From: Adenophora triphylla var. japonica
Lineage: Eukaryota > Streptophyta > Magnoliopsida > Asterales > Campanulaceae
DNA: 64,000 bases
Reading direction: 5' to 3'
NCBI GenBank assembly: GCA_022495995.1
Contig: JAFEMH010001477.1
Location: forward strand, 404,209-468,208
In this document: positions 55,044 to 64,000 of the stretch, piece after piece
How the letters are laid out: each line of letters starts with the position of its first letter
Position numbering within the stretch: position 1 is the stretch's first letter
Translations under genes and position numbers: made by a program
Notes under the pieces: model-generated
Told to the model about the DNA's origin: nothing
The model's database searches: none
What the model saw: the letters and a program-made list of their open reading frames with translations, nothing else

Positions 55044-55220
55044 GTGCTAAAGAATATACCCAGCTAGACTGAAAACCCTAAAAATGGGCCGTCTAGGTAA
55101 AAAACAGGGTTGCACCACTTGTCCCCCTTCTATCTACCCCTTTCTTAAACACAAAGTTGATTGAGTCGAACTACGGAGACCTGAGCCCCTTAGTCCTCCT
55201 TTTGTAAAAGGGGAACGTAG
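55044..55220 (+). ncRNA. GTGC...GCAC element and type I hairpin of element 3
   Basis: 55044-55115: GTGC opens, TTGCAC closes, with an inner six-base stem CTAGAC/GTCTAG and CCC/GGG inside it. 55171-55220: CTACG with CGTAG and a six-base inner stem CCCCTT (55186) / AAGGGG (55208), followed by CAGCCGCTTGCGGTT, another small dyad. Both sit between the integrase stop and the antisense gene end, the same place as in elements 1 and C. Confidence 0.6.
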
Positions 55221-55474
55221 GCAGCCGCTTGCGGTTCGGTCTAAAAATCATAAAAATTACCAAATCCTGTCAACAGTTATATTTGTAAATACCAAGATGT
55301 GTCTTGATTAAGTTCTGAAGTAATTTCAACTTTCACTACATTAATACATTCTTTGATGAGTTCAAGCACGATCTACTCTCGACTCACTAACATTAGCAAA
55401 AGTACATCATTTTGTAAAGTACATCTAGTCTGTCTGTGTCGGCAATGAGGGATACAATGACCGGTCACCTAATC

Positions 55475-57043
55475 CTAGTCACTCGTTCCCACTCCCGAAC
55501 TAGCACTCTTCTTCTTCCTCTTCCTTGGTCCTCGGGAGGTCTTTGGCCTAGCTATCTCAAACAGGTCTGTCTCTCGTCGTCCCAACTCAGGAATGCTACG
55601 AGCCGGTGAGTCAACAAATTCGGCAGCTCTCAGTGTCGCCTGGGCAGCCCTCTCCTCTCTCAAGGCTGTCCTCCGGGCTATAACCTCAGGGTCATCCCTC
55701 ATCTTTGCCCTCCTCTCTACGAGTCTCTCAAAATCCGCTGCCGGATTGTCGGTCACGTTGTCTGGGTCAGTCAGCGCCTCAGCATCCCGTAACTCCCGGC
55801 TAGTCTGATCTCCTCTTTGGGTCCCTTGGAAATATGCCTCAATGGTGTGCTAAACCGGCCCCATCTGCTCCCCGTACCAAATAAGATATAAGGTGGACAG
55901 ATATGTGATGCCCCGGGTCTGCCGTATCAGTGTGCGAGCGGGAAAGGCTGCTCCCGAAAAGGCCCTAGCAAAAAATCTGATAGTCTGGCAGTTAGTCATG
56001 TCAAGAGGGATGGCATCTCGGGCGATCTGCTCTCTGAATCTATCAATAACCTGCTGTTGGTAACCATACGGCCTCAGAACAAGTGATGGGATGCTAAATG
56101 ATGAAAAATGCAGTCCCGACAGCCTCACGACAACAGAATCATCTTGTCTGTTGCTCATGGTCTCGAGCCTCCATCCGGGAACCGAATACTGAATGTCCGT
56201 GGTGGTGTACCTAGTCAATCGCCTCTGCCAGCTCTCCTGCGAAGCCTCTCGAGCCACCCGCCTCTGCTGTGTAACCCAGGGTGCTGCAGTCTGCCCTGCG
56301 GGTAATGGGGAGATAAGCCCCAAGCGCTCAAAAAGCCATAATGATAAGAGACTGGGGCTTCCGCGTCCCATGTATAATGACCCTCCAGCCAATCAGTCCA
56401 TCCCATGATATGTCTCTACCAGCAGAATGGGTACTAAGTCTCTCTCTCCCTGCCCGGGCCGAATCTCAGTCAGGGTGGTACCTCGGTGACCCCGCATCTG
56501 CCTAACAACCCCTAGCAGTAAGCCGGAGCATACCCCATCATACACACAGAAGCAGTATAGAGAGATCATGATCAGCATAAAAATGTCCATGGCCGTGGAT
56601 AGGTCAAATAGCTCTGGACGTGATACACCTAGCCGGGCTACCTGGGCCAAGTCAACGAAAGACAGGTCGAGAATCAGATCGGATACCTGCTTTGTGTGTA
56701 ATCCCAAGAAATTGGCCAGCTGCTCGATCAAAGGTCGTGGGTCTCGTGGGAAGACTGCATCTCTAAGCTCAGCTCCCCCAGTCAGTGCGCGGAGCTCCTC
56801 GATTGTGGGTGTGAGGTCGTTGTATGAGAGGGTGAAGACATGCCTCTCGCGGTCCCAATATCTGGACGCGGCCCAGAGAAGATTCCAATCGACTACCCAT
56901 TCCTTTAGTGCCCAAAGGCATCTCAACCCATACCTTTGGTCAATAATCCTCCGATTGTTGTTGTGATGGTGGCGGGTTAGATTGATGAGATCAGAGTGAA
57001 ATTGGCGCTCTTTGGTTTTGGATCTCTCATTGTAGTGCTCCAT
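55475..57043 (-). pseudogene. Antisense DUF7745-like gene of element 3
   Basis: One frame from a true ATG (57043-57041) to TGA at 55475-55477, 523 codons, with two stops: TGA at 56393-56395 (Arg in element B, CGA to TGA) and TAG at 55850-55852. Segments in order: MEHYNERSKTKERQFHSDL, CLWALKEWVVDWNLLWAASR, FTLSYNDLTPTIEELRALTG, a hydrophobic part FMLIMISLYCFCVYDGVCSG, LVPILLVETYHGMD, GSPSLLSLWLFERLGL, an R/E-rich helix, and the basic tail RPKTSRGPRKRKKKSASSG. The pattern WALKE-x-Y-W-x-F-x-LTPT-x-E matches DUF7745 proteins. Two nonsense changes alone break it, so it was intact until recently. Role unknown; the tail suggests the nucleus. Confidence 0.8.
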
Positions 57044-57138
57044 TTTGGGTCAAAAGGTAAATCTTGGGGCTGATTTTGGGGTGGAAGATCGATTTTGAGT
57101 CTGCTGTGACTGCTGGAATGTGTTTTTTACGAGTCTGC

Positions 57139-57314
57139 CTTTTTATAAATGCTGGGGCTTGCTGCCCAAGAAATTCTGTTCCTCAGACTTTCCATGTCGT
57201 ACGACAGGGGCTATCCCCTGATGTCCTGTGTCGTCCGACACAGGATTCCCCCACCAGCTGTCCTGTGTCGTCCGACACAGGGCTCCCCATCAGTCCTGTG
57301 TCATACGACATTGG
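57139..57314 (-). promoter_or_regulatory. Antisense promoter of the element 3 DUF7745-like gene with four palindromes
   Basis: TGTCGTACGACA at 57195-57206, CCTGTGTCGTCCGACACAGG at 57225-57244 and 57262-57281, and the damaged CCTGTGTCATACGACATTGG at 57295-57314. A TATA box TTTATAAAA on the minus strand lies at 57150-57142 and the ATG at 57043. The core GTCGTNCGAC resembles that of family C. Confidence 0.65.
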
Positions 57315-57319
57315 AAGTC

Positions 57320-57765
57320 CCATCAGACACCAGTAAGGGCTGCATCTGCAGCAGTCCCTTAGCAACCCAATACTTGCTCAAAACCTGTCCAAACCTGTCC
57401 AAAAGCACCCAAAACAGTATATATACACTCCCCCTTACTCACCAAACACATGGGAGAGGATTCGGCATGCCCAATGCACCCAAAAGTACACAAATAGCAC
57501 CCAATAAACACCAAACCACAAAAACACCCAACCACAGCAAATGCCATCATTTTTTGCCTTTCTTGGGACGGACTTATGCATATAAATAAACAAGTCTAAA
57601 TACCATAAAGCAAATACTTTAGTTGTTAAATTACAAAATGCAAAAAAAAAAAATTAATAATAATAATTGTTTTACAATCCAAAAGCAATAGAATAGTGCA
57701 TGCATTATCCTTCTCTCTCTCTATCCCTAAGAGTCCTAAAGCATGACAAAAGGGGACTGCCATGA
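57320..57765. other. Spacer between the two antisense genes of element 3
   Basis: AC-rich sequence (CCAAACCTGTCCAAA repeated, CACCCAAAACAGTATATATA) then A-rich. No gene seen. The antisense PMD transcript would end here. Confidence 0.5.
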
Positions 57766-59533
57766 TCACTCCAACTCGGAGTCGTCACCAGAATCCTCTC
57801 CGCTCTCCTCGGAGCCGCTATCCTCCTGGCCGTCGCCTCCCTGCTCCTCAGAGCCGCTCTGCTCTCCGCCCTCCTGCTCCTCATGGATCTCGCCATCAGA
57901 GTCATCGTCCTCCTCATCCAGGGCCCAAGGCTGGGGCTCGCCGTAATATCCATGCCACTGGGGCACTGTGGAGAAAGGGGGCTGGTAGGGATCGTCCTCG
58001 TCATCATCATCGTCAGGCTGGGGTTGCTGGCTCGAGCCACCCGCCTGTGAGCTAGATGGATCCAAAGTTGGTCTAGGCCTCTTCTTGGGAGGCACAACGT
58101 CACTAGGCTGGGAGCTGCATTTCCCCTTCCAATGCTCCGCACTCTTCTGGAACTGGCGTAGCATCTTGACAGCCCCGGTGAGCACCTTGGCCACCACCCT
58201 GTAGGTCTTGACCGAAACCTGTTGAATGGAAAGAAAAAAAAAAGAAGGTCGTCAGAAGCAGTGAATATAGGCAGTAATGCAGTAATAAGACAGGAATAAA
58301 GCAGAAAGATAAAGGGAGCTCACAGAAGTAGTCCCACGAGACAGCCGCAAGTTGGGGTGAGTCTCTGACATGTCGAAGAAAGAGCGGCGAATGACGCCCC
58401 CGGTCTCATACTCAAAGAAATGAGGAGGCATCGATATCTGTACCCCCGCTGCCCTCCTGGCAGCCATGACCTGAGGAGTCAGCAAGAGTGAAGACGAACT
58501 GGCCGTAGTCCCCATCAACCGACAGCACCGCGGCATCAATGCCCGTCCACAAGCGCTCTAAATCAGGGAGAGCCCGAGTATACCAGATCCCCTCAGGAGG
58601 ATCGTGAGGGACGCGTGCGGCTGCACCATGTCCGTGCTGTCTGTACACTCTCTCCCCCAAATATAAGGCATCGCCCTCCAAGCCAACCAAAAACCTCCTA
58701 GTGCGGGTCACCAAGGCAGCATCCCCAACAACATCCTCATCATATCTGCCATGCCATGGGAACAAGCTCAGCCTAGCCGGGGTACCCCTCAGGGCAATCA
58801 TAGGGTCCTCATAGCAGGCCGTCCTCCAGGGCTTCGCCCCATCCACCCTCCAGCTCTGCCTAGCCTAAAAGGTCCACCTGCGAATGGCGAGAAACAGATC
58901 TGCGATAATCCCGTCGGCTACAGCCCAAGCGTAACAGCTGAAGACCTCATAGGCCCATACCTGAAACAAAGGACAAAAAGCTTTCAGTGTACATCAGCAT
59001 TGATAGATTGATAATAGAAAAGACAGTGCAGCAGTCAATATGCGAATAATAGAAGAGCATACCTCCAAAACCGTCTGATAGCAATCCAAAGAGGTCACCG
59101 TGCCTCTGCTCACCTCATCCAGAGCTCTGTATACCTGAGCCAAGCCGGCCTCGCCCCACGAAAAGGTGGAGACCTCGCCCCAGTCTCGAAGAGGCTCCAA
59201 TTGAAGGGTCAGTGCCGTAGTGGAGGCATTGCAGAACAGGGTATCAGAGAAGCCAGCCCAGGCGAATGCTCTCGCCAGCTGCTCAGCTGTGACTGCGGCC
59301 TCGCCCCCAGAGTAGAGACGGCACTGCTGCGATAACGCCGAGTGCAGGTCCCCCAATGGAACCCCATTGCCCTTCAGGCGAAGGGTCAGGCCGGTCAATC
59401 CCCTAATAGCATTCGGGCTCAGGACCCCGAGATCCTCAGAAAAGATGGGTCTGCCTGTAAACCGCAGACCTGTGATAGCAGTAAAATTGTAGGGAGTAAT
59501 AGTAGACTCCCCCAAGACAGATGAAAGGTGTGG
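57766..59533 (-). pseudogene. Antisense PMD gene of element 3, 5' end cut off
   Basis: Exon a: 59533-59063, starting in HHTFHLSWGESTITPYNFTA at the element 4 junction, with GEAAVTAEQLARAFAWAGFS, FSWGEAGLAQVYRALDEVSR, and ending YQTVLE before GTATGC. Exon b: 58960-58324 after acceptor TTTGTTTCAG, VWAYEVFSCYAWAVADG, one amber codon near 58866, LFPWHGRYDEDVVGD, ALYLGERVYR, a frameshift near 58510, LTPQVMAARRAAGVQI, FFEYETGGVIRRSFFD. Exon c: 58218-57766 after acceptor CATTCAACAG, VAKVLTGAVKMLRQFQ and a long acidic Ser/Glu/Asp tail. All three exon joins keep phase 0. FSWGEAGLA-x-RALDE-SRG-x-VWAYE is the PMD signature. The first exon is lost to element 4. Confidence 0.8.
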
Positions 59534-61529
59534 TGTAAGTATTCAAATCCGGATCGTCAAAATCCGTCAGAAAGTTAACCGAAATCCGTTAACTGGCCCG
59601 CTCCAGGTTAACCAGAACTCGTTAAACTTCCCGTTGCCAAGCCAACGAGACGTCCCGGGACTGCCCCATGCATCCCGACGTCGAAGCATACTAAACACGT
59701 GTCATCTCACGTAAAAGTATGGCTTTCCTTGAAAAACGCACTTTCCCGCACTTTCCGGGGGCATTTTGGACATTTTCCGGACTGTTATTTTAAAAAACGG
59801 ACAAAACTGGGACCGGGGAACGAACTCCCACGCATTTGGTGAGTCATGGGACACGTGGCAGCCATGCCACAGCCCACCCATCACCTTTCAATCAGAAATC
59901 AAAGGGAAAAGACTAAAATACCCCTGGTATACAAATAAAGTCCTACGACTCCCTGTGCACATTTTCTGAAATTGCCAGCAAGCCCTCCAAAATTCCAAAA
60001 TACCACAAAACCCTGAAAAACAGTCTAAGTCCGGCCGGACTCTTACTGCAATTTTCACCCTATAAATAGAAGTGGCTGTCAAAGCCAAAAGGAGGAAGGA
60101 ATTAACTCAAAAACTCACCTCTCATACGGCCCAAACTGATTTCACCCCTCCCGAGCTCCCGTTTTGCCTCGATTCGCGTGAAACTTCCGTATTTCGATCA
60201 AATACGTCCCTCATCGCTACGAAACACCGTTTCAAACCTCTTTCTGTGTCCCGTACACACCTTCCGAGCCAAAGGAGTCAACCCTAGCCATAGGTATAAC
60301 TCCCTCTCTTTAAATCTCTCGTTTCATCTCGGTTTACGCGCCAGTCGCTATAACCGTTTCGAACACCGTTACTGAAATGTAGACGCCTCCGTCTAACGGG
60401 GTCCGATACGTTTTAGCCCCTCGATCCTCTTCTCTTTCCGTAAGAGAAGTAATCACGGGTTAAAACGGCATTCCGACCCCGTTCCGTTTACTTTTTCTGT
60501 CATTTACCATTTCGGATCGTTCGATCCGTTGATCGTCATTTACTTTTCTTTCATTAACAATTCCGAGTCGTTTTGGCTTGTTGATCGTCATTTACAACTC
60601 CGAGCCGTTTGGCTCGTCGATCGTCATTTACGATTCCGGATCGTTTGATTCCGTTGATACTGCTTTAAATACTGTCATTTACAAAGTCCGACCCGTTTGG
60701 ATCGTGATAGTATTTACTTTTCAAAGTCCGAGTCGCAACCCGATTCGTTGATTGCATATCATTTAAAACGCTTTTTTCCCATAAAAATCGTTAACAATGT
60801 AATGCCCGGTTCAAAATCGGAGTTCGTCCTTCGAACTCTCTTTCAAAACGCGCGAAATGACGTTTGGCATCCGAACGCTCATCTTTCAAACTAAAAGCCG
60901 CTATTTGACATTCAAAATCATTTAATACGTTTTTTTCCGTAAAAATCGTTAACAATGACTCGCCCGGTTCAAAACCAAAAGTTCGTCATTCGAACTCCTT
61001 TTCTAACTCAAATCGACGTTTGCCACGCAAACGCTCATTTCCGTCTCAAAACCGACGTTTGTCATTCAAACGATCGCTTTTTCAAAAGATCACCTAATCA
61101 ACGTTTGACATTCAAACCAAGATTAAGCTTGTCATTCAAGCCCCCATTTCAAAACACACACACACACACACATGATTTCGAGAAAGGTAGAAAGACTCGT
61201 CATGCGAGGCGTTTCGGGTGATCTCGTAATACTCTTCCCGAAACGTAACGTGACCTCCGTACCTAACAATCTCTGGTACTAAAAAGCTTTTTACTCGTTT
61301 TTGCTACCAATAAAAATGACCCCCGTTTTCAAAGCCTTTTCCTAAGTTTTTGCTACCAATAAAAATGACACCATTTTCACAAAAGCCGTTTCTCAACGTT
61401 TGGGCTCAAAATACAAAAAGCGCGTGGCGACTCCTCATTTTTTCCTTCCCATGAAGCGAGGTCTCAGACACCAACCCTCCGCGAAAGACAACCGCGTTTC
61501 GCGCCCGTGCGAAATCCCAGGTAATTTCA
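59534..61529 (+). repeat. 5' LTR of element 4
   Basis: TGTAAGTATTCAAATCCGG start, ATTTCA end, 1996 bp, aligning with 166-2231. Contains the palindrome/TATA promoter, fewer copies of the 37-bp unit (60503-60650), the dyad series (60855-61145), a CA run at 61156-61173 and the partial primer-site copy TGGCGACTCC at 61425. Confidence 0.9.
60028..60068 (+). promoter_or_regulatory. LTR promoter of element 4
   Basis: AGTCCGGCCGGACT at 60028-60041 (perfect dyad), then CTTACTGCA, then TATAAATA at 60061, 20 bp from the dyad. An eroded copy (AGTCCTACGACTCCCTGTGCA in two parts) lies near 59939. Confidence 0.7.
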
Positions 61530-61531
61530 GT

Positions 61532-61549
61532 TGGCGACTCCGCTGGGGA
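61532..61549 (+). promoter_or_regulatory. Primer-binding site of element 4
   Basis: TGGCGACTCCGCTGGGGA, perfect complement of the plant tRNA-Arg(ACG) 3' end, two bases after the LTR end. Confidence 0.95.
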
Positions 61550-62850
61550 TATCGATATTTTTTTCAAAACTGCCGATGTTTTCAAAAAAAGCCTTCCGTG
61601 GGTCAAACTTTTGTTTACCCTTCCTCGTTTTCGTGTGCGTGTGTTACTTTAAACCTCGAACGGTTTTTTCAAAGGCATTACATTGACATTTTCCAAAATC
61701 ATACCATGTTTGTGCATTCCCATTCATGTTTAGTTTTCATTGCTGTCTTTTGAACTGCGCATCATAATGCTTTAAGACACATTCTGAAAAATCTCTGTTT
61801 TACTCAGAAAAAAAATTTTAGTGACAGCACACTACGCGCACTTGCTGCCTCGGAACACCGCACTTCACGTGCACTTGCTGCCTCGGTACACTGCACACTG
61901 CACACTACAACCCCTAACCCGGGATGGCCTTATCAGTTGCACCCCGATTGGTCTGCCAGACACCTTTCGGGGGCGCACGGGTTCGTCCCAAACATCCCAT
62001 CCTAGCCCGTGTAAGCCATGCACTCTTTGTGTCACACTTTGTCCAAGACCCCGGTTGGTTTTTGGCTTAGCTCGTGTCATAAAGCCTAAGTGTATGTTTT
62101 TTACGCCGGGCCCCGCTCCAAGTCAAGCTCGAGAGGTTGAGACCGAAGGTCGTTCCCTACCCGAAGTCTTGAGCTCTTTAGCCTTGACTTTGACGCGGAT
62201 CTCTGCCGAAAAATATACCCGAAGGTTCAATGTGACACCGTGTCACCAAACCTCACCGTATCCACCGTGCCAGCCACACCTTGGCTAACGCCAAAAGCTA
62301 AGGTCTCTCGCGCAAGCGAGTCAGGAGAGGTCATGCCGAAATTTTGGCACGATCCCCACCTTAACTTAAGGACGTTGACTTCGACTGTGGCCCGTGCGTC
62401 ACATACGTTGAAAGTTTGCGTGATCAGCTAGCCTTAAAAATACCTTTTTCCTTTGTCGGTGGAACTCGTTTGCCTTATAAGACCTCGCTCGGGATAGTCC
62501 GTCTCGAGAAAGATGATCTACAATGGAAACGAGGGGCTTATAAGCATAATGACGAGATCCACTGATTAGAGCTCTAGGATTAGTTGCGAAAAAGAAGACC
62601 CGCTCTTTTCCAACCGATTAAGACTCTGAGAAAACACGCTTTAAGTAAACATTAATTAGTAACTGCACATTGCACAAGCCCGAAACCTTGAGCCAAATAC
62701 CCTTTTCCGAAGCCTAAACCCTTCCTTTCGTTCCCTGCAGCGAGCAGAAAGTGGTTCAGATTTCCGTGCCGCCGCCTTGCCGATCACGAACGGCAAACTA
62801 GCCGACGCTCTTCTTCGGTTCCCTCGGTTCCTCTCGGCCCCGAATTTCCA
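61550..62850 (+). other. Leader of element 4
   Basis: Non-coding, colinear with 2252-3480 of element 1. Block 1 near 61790-62110, block 2 near 62450-62650, each as in the other elements. Frames at 61821-62288 match equivalent frames in element 1 but have no protein-like features. Confidence 0.7.
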
Positions 62851-64000
62851 ACATGTCTAGTTCATCGAGAAATCGTGACGGGGGAAGGGACCCCCGCCAC
62901 CGCAATGTATATGACATTGGAAGAAGCCATCCGGGCTTGTGAGGTTCACAAGAGGCAAAAAGAAGATCGCGTAATTTCGTGGTACGGCTTTCGAATTAGC
63001 GTGGTATAGCGGCTATCCCCGCCGACGGTACTTTTGTCCCGGTCGAGGATGATGATTCCCAAAACCAGTTCACCAAACCTTCAATCAGTTCCTCCCCGCC
63101 AACTTACTGATGCCTTCGAACCAAGGAAAAAAGCCGACCTAGGCTTCACGTTGCCACCTCTCGTGGCAACCCCACATATTTGGCCGCCCCAAGCTACTCC
63201 TATCACTAATACCACCGGCGCACTGACCATCTCAGATGCCAATATCCTTCAATACCCTCCTGCCCGGGTTCGTCCCATTGCCTATACACGAATCCCAAAA
63301 CACCGGAACAAACCCCGATACAGCCTTCGTAAAAGGCTCCTATATATCCACATATATCAAGCCTTCCACCTCCAATCACTACCGCTCACGTGGTAGCACC
63401 CGCGCCGAGCCTCACAAACCACCACCGGACCCAACCTTAGCCTCGGATGGTCGAATGTATGAAAGACTCCGAAAGCCACTACATGAGCAAATTCTCAAAG
63501 CAGAAACGCTCAAATCCACTTGATTCGGAATGGTCACGCCTCTCCTCGCCAAGTTCGAATGCCGGAGATGGACCGATTCGACGGAACCGAATGTCCCAAA
63601 CGCACGTCGACACTCACTACGTTTCTGTGATGAGCAAAAAGGAGCAACCTCCAGCAAATGGCCGACTCACTTCCAAAAGATACGCTCAAAAGTTCGGCGT
63701 TACGATGGTTTCGAGGGTTAAGCTCGCGGATCGCCACACCCGGGATCGATTAGCAACATCTTCCCCCGGGAACGGTACCGATCCAACTTAGAGTGGGAAA
63801 CAAGTCGTGAGGACTTAATCACCACCGAGCGTAAAGCGGACGAAAGCGTCGGAGAATTCTATAAGAGGTGGAGTTGGAAACTCTCCGAGATCATGGAGCC
63901 ACTCTCCAAAGAGGAATGATGCGGATCTTCAAGTCCCGCTTAAGACCGCCCATCGAACTCTCATCACCATCATTTCTTCCTGCATCTCCTGCCATGGTAA
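62851..64000 (+). pseudogene. gag: gag of element 4, partial and frameshifted
   Basis: Keeps the N-terminus missing from element 1: ATG at 62852 (MSSSSRNRDGGRDPRHRN) and, in another frame, MTLEEAIRACEVHKRQKEDR at 62913, the charged helical start seen also in B and C. Pro/Thr-rich part at 63034-63400, capsid start EMDRFDGTEC near 63560, then ESVGEFYKRWSWKLSEIMEP near 63850. Several single-base shifts. Continues beyond the window. Confidence 0.7.

Larger units (their letters stand above)
51915..59533 (+). mobile_element. Element 3: Tat-lineage retrotransposon, 5' truncated, best preserved pol
   Basis: Starts inside RT, continues through integrase, hairpin elements, antisense DUF7745-like and PMD genes, and is cut in the PMD gene by element 4 at 59534. 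No LTR of this element is in the window. Few lesions: in the sense strand one 95-bp deletion, one frameshift and two amber codons. Its DNA is less GC-biased than B and its palindrome is different (CCTGTGTCGTCCGACACAGG). Confidence 0.85.
59534..64000 (+). mobile_element. Element 4: second copy of the element 1 family, 5' part
   Basis: 5' LTR, primer site, leader and gag start, running off the window. Inserted into the antisense PMD gene of element 3; candidate left target copy TGTGG (59529-59533). Because a primer site and gag follow, it is a 5' LTR and not the missing 3' LTR of element 1. Confidence 0.9.

Noticed and set aside
59534..61529. Reading this LTR as the missing 3' LTR of element 1
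   Set aside because: It is followed by a primer-binding site, leader and gag, and its left flank (TGTGG) does not match the CATCC before element 1. It is the 5' LTR of another insertion.

Overview
The window is gene-poor plant DNA built almost entirely of nested LTR retrotransposons of the Ty3/gypsy Tat lineage (Ogre/Retand-like). The evidence is a primer-binding site matching plant tRNA-Arg, a second RNase H domain between reverse transcriptase and integrase, and antisense genes encoding DUF7745-like and plant mobile domain (PMD) proteins. A seed plant with a large repeat-rich genome is the reasonable source; the species cannot be told. No ordinary host gene, tRNA, rRNA or CRISPR array was found.

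Layout: 1-165 is unassigned flank. Element 1 begins with a 5' LTR at 166-2231, followed by decayed gag, two protease-like regions, RT, RNase H and integrase (to about 14170), then an antisense DUF7745-like gene. That gene is split at 15419 by element B (15420-51189, target duplication CAAGC) and continues at 51195-51886. Element B is split in its RT by element C (21502-37644, target duplication ACACT), which has long LTRs and gag remnants but no pol. B also holds a solo-LTR-like insert (45497-47044) in its 3' region. At about 51890 element 1 is fused, through a short filler sequence, to element 3. Element 3 (51915-59533) is the best preserved: RT, RNase H, archaeal-type RNase H, integrase, then antisense DUF7745 and PMD genes. 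Its PMD gene is cut at 59533 by element 4, a second member of the element 1 family, which runs off the window.

Each reasonably complete element has two converging transcription units: sense gag-pol from the LTR, and up to two antisense genes in the 3' region. The antisense PMD genes have recognisable phase-0 introns, so they look like real spliced genes in their ancestors.

The most interesting signal is regulatory. Each LTR family has its own CpG-containing palindrome about 18-22 bp upstream of the LTR TATA box. In families B and C the same palindrome recurs upstream of the antisense genes of that family. Two further features are conserved between families: a hairpin closed by CTACG/CGTAG with compensating changes (nine copies), and a GTGC...GCAC element just after pol.

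Nearly all ORFs carry stops or frameshifts. Many small differences between LTR pairs fall at CAG or CTG versus CG-containing strings, a pattern that looks technical, so part of the apparent decay may be sequencing or polishing error.
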